From: JAYSFC01 sp041913505
GTDB taxonomy: Bacteria; Pseudomonadota; Gammaproteobacteria; Burkholderiales; Burkholderiaceae_C
Assembly (NCBI GenBank): GCA_041913505.1
Contig: JAYSFC010000122.1
Coordinates: forward strand, 1-11,084
DNA length: 11,084 nt
Direction of reading: 5' to 3'
Of this stretch, positions 1-6,222 are shown in pieces. The translations under genes and the position numbers were made by a program. The number at the start of each line of letters is the position of its first letter. Position 1 is the stretch's first letter. The notes below the pieces were generated by a model that did not search any database, was not told the origin of the DNA, and saw only the letters and a program-made list of their open reading frames with translations.

Positions 1-68
1 TCATCCCGGTGCAGTGGGACCGCTACGAGGCGCATCTGGTGGTGCAGATGGAACAAGGGCAGGGGTAG
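1..68 (+). CDS. 3' end of an unidentified forward-strand gene (partial)
   Basis: Frame 3 is open from the window edge to a TAG at 66-68 and reads IPVQWDRYEAHLVVQMEQGQG. Nearly every third codon position is G or C, as in real genes of this genome, which is the main reason to believe it. Only 21 residues are visible, so no family can be named. It would converge on the giant ATPase gene, with 41 bp between the two stop codons. That spacer holds a C-rich tract but no hairpin terminator that I can see. It could still be a chance open frame. Confidence 0.5.
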   Translation, partial: IPVQWDRYEAHLVVQMEQGQG

Positions 69-109
69 GAGACAACCCTCCCCCCTTTCGATTCACTGCG
101 TGGGTCAGA

Positions 110-3100
110 TCACTTTTTCTCCAGCCCCTGAAATTGGCGCTCCAGCCGCTCAATTTCCTGGTGCAGGCTGCTGTCCAGTCCCACGCGCTTTTCCATGGCG
201 CGCACCAGCGGCATGATGAGCTGGCGGTAGGTGACGGACAGCGACAGCAGCGCATCCACCATGCCCGCAGTGGGCTGTGGGTCAGTCTGTGCCTGGAGTC
301 GTGGGGCATTTTTCTGGTGGGCTTCGATGGCTGCCAAGGCCCGGGAGAGAATTTGCAGCATGGCGTGAAGCTGGCGCTGGTGTGAGTCGGCGCCTTGCTC
401 AATGCTGTGGGTCAGGCGTGCAAGGGCTTGCGAGGGGGCCAGTGCCTCCACACTGCGGGCAATGTCCAGCAGACCGCGCGTCACGCGCACGCTGGGGTCG
501 TCTTCGGCGCCGCCCAGCTTGCGCTGGCGCAGGTAGTCGCCCCGGATTTGGTCCCAGCGCTCTTGCTCTTCGGGTGTGGGGCGGCCGATCAGCTGGGCCA
601 GTTGCAGCAGGTTTTCCTCGGCGCCGGTGGTCAGGGTCTGCGCTTCGCCACGGTAGTGGTCGCGCAGCAGGGAGTCCAGCTCATCGTCCTGCATCAATGG
701 CGTGACCTGCGGTGCCAGGCGCGCCATGTTGCGGTAGCTGCCTTGCAGGCGGAACGGCGGCGCCTCGCGGTACCGGTCGTCCTGCGCGGCCGATGCGATG
801 TAGGCCAGGTTCACCTTCAGCAGCACATCGCGCACCTTGAACAGGCGCTGCAGCAGGCCCTTGAGCTCCTGCAGTTCCACCGCGCTGTAGGGGTGGGCAA
901 AGGCGGTGGTGTCGATGGCCTCGCCCTGCGCCATGCGCACCAGCAAGTGCACGTCCTGCGGCTCGCGCGCGGCCAGGGGCTGGGTGACGGGGTGGGCCGT
1001 CAGGCTGTTTTCGATGTACGACAGTGCAAACACCGCCTCGCGGCCCGAGAGCACGTCGCCCAGGTTGTAGATGTCGGCCCGGTTGGCCAGCATGTCGGGG
1101 ATGCGGAACACGTCGCCCGACTCGGTGTACGGGTTGCCCGCCATCACGATGGCAAAGCGCTTGCCGCGCATGTCCCAGGTGCGGGGCTGGCCCTGCCACA
1201 CGCCTTCGATGCGGCGGGTGCCGTCGGCCAGCGCGATGAACTTTTGCAAGAACTCGGGGTGCGTGTGCTGGATGTCGTCCAGGTACAGCATCACGTTGCT
1301 GCCCATGGCCAGGCCCAGGTTGAGCTTTTCCAGCTCTTGCCGCGCCGCGCTGTTGGGTGCAGTGCTGGGGTCGATGCTGGTCACGCCGTGGCCCAGGGCC
1401 GGGCAGTTGATGCGCACAAACACCAAGCCCAGGCGGTTGGCCACGTATTCCATCAGCGTGGTCTTGCCGTAGCCGGGCGGCGAGATCAGCAGCAGCATGC
1501 CCATGCGGTCGGTGCGTGCGCTGTCGCCTGCGGCGCCCAGTTGTTTGCTCAAGTTGTTGCCCACCAGCGGCAGGTACACCTCATCAATGAGCCGGTTGCG
1601 CACAAAGGTGGCCAGCGGCCTGGCCTGGAACTGCGCCAGGTGCAGGCGCGCTTTTTCTTGCACTAGCAGCTCGTGCCGCAGGGCCTGCAACTGCGTGAAG
1701 CCCTGCACCGTGTGGCTGCGGTGGTGGCGCACGCGGCGGCGGAAGTCGTTGAGGTTGAACGCCAGCGCGCCGTGCTGGATGCGCGTGTGTTCGCTGCGCA
1801 GCCCGGCCACCTGCGCGTCCAGCGTGGTGTTGATGCGGCGGCGTGGGCCCTGAAAGGTCAGCGCCGTGGCCGCGTCGTCAATCCAGGCCAGGCCCGGTGT
1901 GGTGCCATCGGCCGTGGCTTGTGTGGCCGCAAACGCGCGCAGCCAGCCGCGCGCCAGGCGCCAGCGCTCCAGCGGCTCGGCCGCGTTCAGATCGCGCTGC
2001 CAGGCGCTGGCCAAGCCGCCGTGGTCCAGCGCGCGCTGCAGGGCCTGCACCAGGTCCGCGCCGGTGTTGCTGATGACCCACTGGGGCGTGACGGGCGACA
2101 GCTCGGCGGTGCCGATTTCAGTCTGCGCCAGCTCACGTACCAGGTAGGCACCGGATTCTTCCACCAGGGTGCGCAGCAGGGCCTCGTCGCTTGCACCTTC
2201 CGTGTCGCCGGTGCCCAGTGCCTGGGCGAGTTCGGGCAGCCATTCAGCGGCCAGCACGGGGTGCTGCTCCACAAACTGGCGCAGGCCTTGCGCGGCTTCG
2301 GCCTCCAGCGTGTCGCGCAGGTGGGTTTTAGAAAAAAGCTGGGCAATGTGCTGTGCGCTGCGGGCGCGGCGCGCCAGGGAGTGGCGGCTTTCCTCGCGCA
2401 GGCCCAGGTGCCAGTAGAGCTTGGCCAGCGCGCGTTCGGCCGGGCCGTAGACCAGCAGCCCAGCCGCATCCTGGATGGGCGCCAGCACGCGCACGATGGC
2501 CAGGGCGTCATCGTCATGGATGCCGCGCTGGTAGCCCTCCTGGTAGCGGCTGGCGGCAAAGCGGCGCAGCGAATCCAGCAGCACGGCGGGCGCGGTGCTG
2601 GGCTCGGTGCCATCGGTGTGCGCATGCTCGGCCAGCTGCACCAGCAGCTCGTTCCAGCCGGGCTCGGCCTCGCCGCGCTGCTGGGCCTCCAGCCATTCGG
2701 CGGCCAGGTATTCGGCGCGCGCCAGCTGCGGCGTCTCCGACACCAGCGCCTGCTGCCAGAAAGGGCGCAGCGCCTGCAGCCGCGCGTCGTGTGCGGGGGC
2801 CAGGTAGTCGGTGCCGGTGATCTGCCAGGCCAGGCCATCGCCATGGGCGACCAGGGTCAGGTCCAGCGGCTGCTTGTTGATGGTGAAAGTGTGGCTGCCC
2901 AGCTTCAGGCCACCTTCGGTACCGGCCGACAGGTCGCGCTGGTCGCGCACCGCGCGCACGGCTTGGTCGCGTGCGGTTTTCAGGCGCGTGTCGATGTCGT
3001 CGGCCGCCACGGCTGCGCCCAGGCGGCGCAGCTCGGCCACCTGCTCGCGCAGCTTGGCCAGCATGGGGTCGGATGCAAAGTAGCTGTGCACCTGGGCCAG

Positions 3101-5554
3101 CTCGTTGAAACCGGCGATGCGGCGCGGCACGCCATCCAGCACGCGCGCAGCCGCGTCGGCCAGGGCCTTGGCGCGGCGCTGTTGTGCATCCACCAGGCTT
3201 TGGCGGCGGGCCGACAGGGCATCGTACACGCTTTCGCGCTGGGTGGCGATGTCGGTCAGAAACTCTTCCTGCTCGGCAAAGCGGCCTTCAATGTCTTCCA
3301 GTTGCGCCAGCAGGCGGGTCAGTGCTTCGTCGCACTTTTCGGGCGTGTCCGATAGCTCCAGCGCGTTTTCCACAGCCTGGCCGAACAGCTTGAACTGCGC
3401 GCCAAACTCTGCCCGCTGCTCGGCCGCGCCCAGGTTGCGTCGCCGTGCGCGGGCATCGGCGCGCAGACGGTTGATATCGGCATACAGCAGCGCAATGCGG
3501 TCGAGGATGGTGGTGCGCTGTACCGCATCGCCGCCGGGCAGGCTGCCCAACTGCTCGCTGAGCAGGTCGAGGCTGGCGGCTTCGGTATCCAGCGTGGTCA
3601 GGTGTTCGGCCAATTGGCTGGCTGTGGTGGCCTGGGGCAGCGCGGTGGCCACCTTGGCCAGGGCCTGGCGCTGGCCGTCAAAGGCTTTTTCGTCGGACAG
3701 GAACTGCAGCGCCCGCTCGCCCACGCGCTGCTGTTCGCCCGTGAGCTGCGCGGCCATCGCATCGATGTTGGCCAGATCGGCATAGCGCAGTTCACGCAGC
3801 AGGTGCAGCTCGCCCTGGCGCTGGCGCAGGCGGTCCAGCGCCTGCACAAAGTCGCTGGGGCTGCGCCACATCTGGCTGGCAATGGCGGTCATCAGCTCGC
3901 GCTGCTGGCCTTCGGCCTTGTGCAATGCGCGGGCCGTGTCTTGGCGGATGCTCTCGACCTTTTCAAACTCGCCCAGCGTGGCCTGCGCGGCCTGTTCGAT
4001 GCCGCCCAGGTCGGCGGCAGCGTTCTGCACCTCGCCCGCATCGAGCCAGAAGTAGGCATCGCGTGTGCGCTGGCACTGGCGGATCAGGTCTTCGTACGCG
4101 GTGCGCGTGGGCGCCTGCTCGCGCACCATGCGGGCAATGCCCAGCAGATCCGAAATGCCGCGTACCAGGTCGGCATTGCCCACGCGCGCAAAGAAGCCCG
4201 TGCCCGCGGGTTGGCGGCTGGCGTGTTCTTCCGTCGCAAACGGGGTGCGCCACAGCTGCATGGGGTGCACGCGCGTGGCCTCGCCGCGCGCGGCCTGGAA
4301 GACCAGCATGCGCCCATCGGGGAAGGTGCTGTACCCGTCGGCCAGGATGGGCGGCGCCAGGGACTTTTCAATGAGGTTGTAGGTGAAGATGGCGTAGCAG
4401 CCCGCATCCAGCGTGGCCGGGCTGCCTTGCGGTGGCGGCACGGTGCCGTAGAAGATGTAGGCCACGTCCTCGCCGTTGGGCGAGCGCTTCATGCGCGTGA
4501 AGCGCAGCTGCTCGGTCAGCTCGGGCGGCAGGTCAAAGCGCTTGGTCTCGCCCGACTGCAGGTAGTACCCGCCGGGGAAGATGATGCCGTGGTCTTCCGG
4601 CAGCTGCATGCATGACGCACCGATCGCGTCGATGCGCACCACCTGCTGCGTGCGCTGGTTGAACACCAGGTAGCGCGTGGTGCTTTCGCGGTAGGGGCGC
4701 ACCTGCAGCAGGATCAACAGGCCCAGCTTGGCATACGCAAACTCGGCATCGCCCAGCGCCTGGTTGGCGTCGTCCACGGGCTCTTCGTAGATGCCCAAGC
4801 CCGTCTCGGTGTTGTTCTCCACCTTCACGGTGAGCGTGCCGCCCACGGTTTCGACAAACACCGTGTCCAGCACATTGATGTGCGGGTGGGCGCCGCCCAC
4901 ATGGTGCTCGCGCGTCAGCGGCGTCCAGCTGAAGTCGTGGCTGGGCGGCGGCATGAGGTCGCGCTCGCCCCGGTTGTCCACATATTTGAGCGAGCCATCG
5001 CTCTCGCGCCGCCAGCGGAACACGCGAATGTCCTGCGCCTGCTGCCCGATTTGGAAGGCCGCCAGCAAAAACTCGGGCGTGGGCCGCAGCAGCTGCAGCG
5101 TGGCCTGCTTGTAGTAGGTGTACAGCTCATTGAAGTCCGCCACAAAACGCGGGTCGTCCAGAAAGCTGCCCGCCATGGGCACCTGCACCAGCTCATCGCT
5201 CTCGGGAGCTCCGTTCGCGTCGTGGTGCGCCAGCTCGTACAGCGCAAACACGTCCTCCACCCGCGTCTCGCGCCGGAGGCCCATGAACACGTTGTAGCCA
5301 AACAGCAGCCGGTTGCCGCCGATGTAGGCCAGGTCGCGCGCCACGCAGTTGTGCTCGGTGCGCGCACGCAGGCGCATCAGCAGTTGCTGGTCGCGCTGGC
5401 CGAACTGTTCAATGCGCGCCGCGTTGAGCGCCTGGGCCTTTGCCAGCAGCTGGTCGCCCTGGGCTTCCAGGCGCTTTTTCAGCAGCTCGTAGCTGCTGCT
5501 TTCGGCCACGCTGGTGTCGATGGCGGCATCTTGCGGATCGGGCGTGGTGGTCAT
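110..5554 (-). CDS. Giant AAA+ ATPase with N-terminal DUF3686-type region ('DNA repair ATPase' family)
   Basis: The product is 1814 residues. Residues about 25-470 resemble the DUF3686 region found at the N-terminus of proteins annotated 'ATPase involved in DNA repair'. This part is rich in beta strands and has propeller-like turns such as SPNGEDVAY at 358 and FPDGRMLVF near 411. Residues about 480-875 are charged, Gln/Ala/Leu-rich and probably coiled coil. A short beta-rich patch (880-925) and a long helical part lead to the AAA+ module. That module has Walker A SPPGYGKTT (K1364), Walker B LYLDD (D1426-D1427), sensor-1 N1474 in MAGNP, a likely arginine finger R1492 in MLANRAD, and a lid arginine R1608 in QGSYRNM. 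All catalytic positions are intact, so ATP hydrolysis is expected. The 'DNA repair' name is inherited and nothing here shows DNA binding. The neighbours (PspA, flotillin) point to membrane remodelling instead (inference). The ATG at 5552-5554 has no Shine-Dalgarno sequence and follows a T-tract and hairpin. Confidence 0.88.
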   Translation of the reverse strand: MTTTPDPQDAAIDTSVAESSSYELLKKRLEAQGDQLLAKAQALNAARIEQFGQRDQQLLMRLRARTEHNCVARDLAYIGGNRLLFGYNVFMGLRRETRVEDVFALYELAHHDANGAPESDELVQVPMAGSFLDDPRFVADFNELYTYYKQATLQLLRPTPEFLLAAFQIGQQAQDIRVFRWRRESDGSLKYVDNRGERDLMPPPSHDFSWTPLTREHHVGGAHPHINVLDTVFVETVGGTLTVKVENNTETGLGIYEEPVDDANQALGDAEFAYAKLGLLILLQVRPYRESTTRYLVFNQRTQQVVRIDAIGASCMQLPEDHGIIFPGGYYLQSGETKRFDLPPELTEQLRFTRMKRSPNGEDVAYIFYGTVPPPQGSPATLDAGCYAIFTYNLIEKSLAPPILADGYSTFPDGRMLVFQAARGEATRVHPMQLWRTPFATEEHASRQPAGTGFFARVGNADLVRGISDLLGIARMVREQAPTRTAYEDLIRQCQRTRDAYFWLDAGEVQNAAADLGGIEQAAQATLGEFEKVESIRQDTARALHKAEGQQRELMTAIASQMWRSPSDFVQALDRLRQRQGELHLLRELRYADLANIDAMAAQLTGEQQRVGERALQFLSDEKAFDGQRQALAKVATALPQATTASQLAEHLTTLDTEAASLDLLSEQLGSLPGGDAVQRTTILDRIALLYADINRLRADARARRRNLGAAEQRAEFGAQFKLFGQAVENALELSDTPEKCDEALTRLLAQLEDIEGRFAEQEEFLTDIATQRESVYDALSARRQSLVDAQQRRAKALADAAARVLDGVPRRIAGFNELAQVHSYFASDPMLAKLREQVAELRRLGAAVAADDIDTRLKTARDQAVRAVRDQRDLSAGTEGGLKLGSHTFTINKQPLDLTLVAHGDGLAWQITGTDYLAPAHDARLQALRPFWQQALVSETPQLARAEYLAAEWLEAQQRGEAEPGWNELLVQLAEHAHTDGTEPSTAPAVLLDSLRRFAASRYQEGYQRGIHDDDALAIVRVLAPIQDAAGLLVYGPAERALAKLYWHLGLREESRHSLARRARSAQHIAQLFSKTHLRDTLEAEAAQGLRQFVEQHPVLAAEWLPELAQALGTGDTEGASDEALLRTLVEESGAYLVRELAQTEIGTAELSPVTPQWVISNTGADLVQALQRALDHGGLASAWQRDLNAAEPLERWRLARGWLRAFAATQATADGTTPGLAWIDDAATALTFQGPRRRINTTLDAQVAGLRSEHTRIQHGALAFNLNDFRRRVRHHRSHTVQGFTQLQALRHELLVQEKARLHLAQFQARPLATFVRNRLIDEVYLPLVGNNLSKQLGAAGDSARTDRMGMLLLISPPGYGKTTLMEYVANRLGLVFVRINCPALGHGVTSIDPSTAPNSAARQELEKLNLGLAMGSNVMLYLDDIQHTHPEFLQKFIALADGTRRIEGVWQGQPRTWDMRGKRFAIVMAGNPYTESGDVFRIPDMLANRADIYNLGDVLSGREAVFALSYIENSLTAHPVTQPLAAREPQDVHLLVRMAQGEAIDTTAFAHPYSAVELQELKGLLQRLFKVRDVLLKVNLAYIASAAQDDRYREAPPFRLQGSYRNMARLAPQVTPLMQDDELDSLLRDHYRGEAQTLTTGAEENLLQLAQLIGRPTPEEQERWDQIRGDYLRQRKLGGAEDDPSVRVTRGLLDIARSVEALAPSQALARLTHSIEQGADSHQRQLHAMLQILSRALAAIEAHQKNAPRLQAQTDPQPTAGMVDALLSLSVTYRQLIMPLVRAMEKRVGLDSSLHQEIERLERQFQGLEKK

Positions 5555-5566
5555 GGAGATTTGGGG

Positions 5567-5608
5567 AAAAAAGTGGCTCTAGCGCTTATGCAATCTGCGC
5601 TGACAGCT
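5567..5608 (-). terminator. Hairpin plus T-run just before the ATPase start
   Basis: Read on the minus strand, an imperfect stem (arms 5597-5608 and 5575-5585, core GCGCT/AGCGC, then an internal mismatch and GCT/AGC) closes an 11-nt loop. It is followed by AC and six Ts (5567-5572). This is the shape of an intrinsic terminator for the nuclease-like gene, whose stop lies at 5616-5618. The T-run ends only 12 bases before the ATPase ATG. It may therefore act as an attenuator or leaky terminator, or as a leader structure for the ATPase. Confidence 0.55.
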
Positions 5609-5613
5609 ATCAA
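5571..5613. repeat. Comamonad-type intergenic palindromic repeat
   Basis: The stretch contains the words GGCTCTAGCGCTTA and GCGCTGACAGCTAT as inverted arms. From memory, similar AGCGCTnnAGC hairpins are scattered between genes in Acidovorax-like genomes. A second, damaged member lies at 6131-6217. It also contains, on the minus strand, TTGATA (5608-5613), 17 bases, then CATAAG (5585-5590), a possible but weak promoter for the ATPase gene. Confidence 0.5.
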
Positions 5614-5615
5614 AT

Positions 5616-6098
5616 TCATGTTGCAAGCAGGCGGGAGAAAGACGCGTTGCGGTCTTGGGAGACGTATTTTTGATACCGCTCCTTGCAATACTCCTCGCGC
5701 TCGCCGATGGCCTTGTTCATCTTGGTTCCGTTGAACCAAATACTGCGCTTGCCCACATTGAGGCCGCTTTTGTTCTGCACTGATTCGGCGAGGAATTCGT
5801 CGGACGACATGAGCCAGAGCGTGTCCAGCTTCTCGGAATAGAAAACGAACCAGTAGTTGGCCCTGCGCTCGTGGGTGATGGCGGCGAACAGGGCTGCATC
5901 GCCGAGTGTGACGTTTTTGGAGCGTGCCTTGATCTGCACTTCGACAAAGCTGCCGTCGGGGCGTTTGATGACAGCGTCAATGGCATCGTCGTCCACCAAA
6001 GGCAGGTACACATCTAGGCCCTGTTTGAGCATCAGGCCTACGACCCAGTATTCGATGCGTTTCCCGAATCCGGCGGAGTGTCTGAAGGAAAGGCTCAT
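5616..6098 (-). CDS. PD-(D/E)XK nuclease-like protein of unknown role
   Basis: A protein of 160 residues starting at MSLSFRHSAG. I prefer this ATG (6096-6098) to the in-frame ATG at 6159-6161, because the longer version would begin inside a hairpin and read through a T-rich, non-coding-looking stretch. Neither start has a clear ribosome binding site. The pattern G-x-x-I-E16, then D41 (DDDAIDAVI), then E53-V-Q55-I-K57 in a strand after PDGSF fits the core of the PD-(D/E)XK fold, as in small PDDEXK endonuclease-like families. The next part (ANYWFVFYSEKLDTLWLMS) looks like the following strand pair. I cannot tell whether it cuts DNA. GC is about 56% over 5641-6060, clearly below its neighbours, which suggests separate acquisition. 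It sits between the flotillin and ATPase genes with hairpins on both sides, so it may be its own transcript. Confidence 0.72.
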   Translation of the reverse strand: MSLSFRHSAGFGKRIEYWVVGLMLKQGLDVYLPLVDDDAIDAVIKRPDGSFVEVQIKARSKNVTLGDAALFAAITHERRANYWFVFYSEKLDTLWLMSSDEFLAESVQNKSGLNVGKRSIWFNGTKMNKAIGEREEYCKERYQKYVSQDRNASFSRLLAT

Positions 6099-6130
6099 GG
6101 CTGCATGAGAGGTTTGATGGTGATTGCTAA

Positions 6131-6191
6131 ATAAAAAGTAGCTTCCAGCCCCTGATCTCATTGGATTTCAGAAGAAAAACCATCTGAGATC
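6131..6191 (-). terminator. Terminator-like hairpin after yqiK
   Basis: On the minus strand a perfect 7-bp inverted repeat TGAGATC/GATCTCA (6154-6160 with 6185-6191), extended by CCA/TGG-type pairing, encloses a T-rich loop. Further on is CTACTTTTTATTT (about 6128-6140). It lies between the yqiK stop and the likely start of the next gene and could end the flotillin transcript. The gap between stem and T-run makes it less than classical. Confidence 0.4.
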
Positions 6192-6194
6192 TTT

Positions 6195-6217
6195 GTATAT
6201 CAAGCGCTAGCAGCTAT
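6195..6217. repeat. One arm of an intergenic palindromic repeat
   Basis: TATATCAAGCGCTAGCAGCTAT resembles one half of the repeat seen intact at 5571-5613. The expected opposite end appears only as AAAAAGTAGCT at 6134-6144. The core of that arm is replaced by the TGAGATC hairpin sequence, so the element looks broken or rearranged. It starts 6 bases after the yqiK stop on the minus strand. Confidence 0.4.
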
Positions 6218-6222
6218 GGTCT

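Noticed and set aside
1..402. Minus-strand open frame 1-402
   Set aside because: It overlaps the C-terminal end of the ATPase in another frame and has the composition of a shadow frame.
480..1600. A MoxR-type chaperone reading of the ATPase C-terminal module
   Set aside because: The AAA+ module lacks an adjacent vWA-domain gene and sits in a much longer DUF3686-type protein, so the DUF3686-AAA+ family is the better fit.
395..4615. Long forward-strand open frames (395-1666, 1673-3355, 3602-4615) opposite the ATPase gene
   Set aside because: They are antisense to a protein with intact AAA+ motifs. Their translations are rich in Gln, His, Arg and Ala without domain character, as expected for shadows of a GC-rich gene.
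6099..6161. The 21-residue N-terminal extension of the nuclease-like protein starting at 6161
   Set aside because: It overlaps a hairpin and T-rich intergenic sequence, has no ribosome binding site, and its residues do not look like part of the fold.
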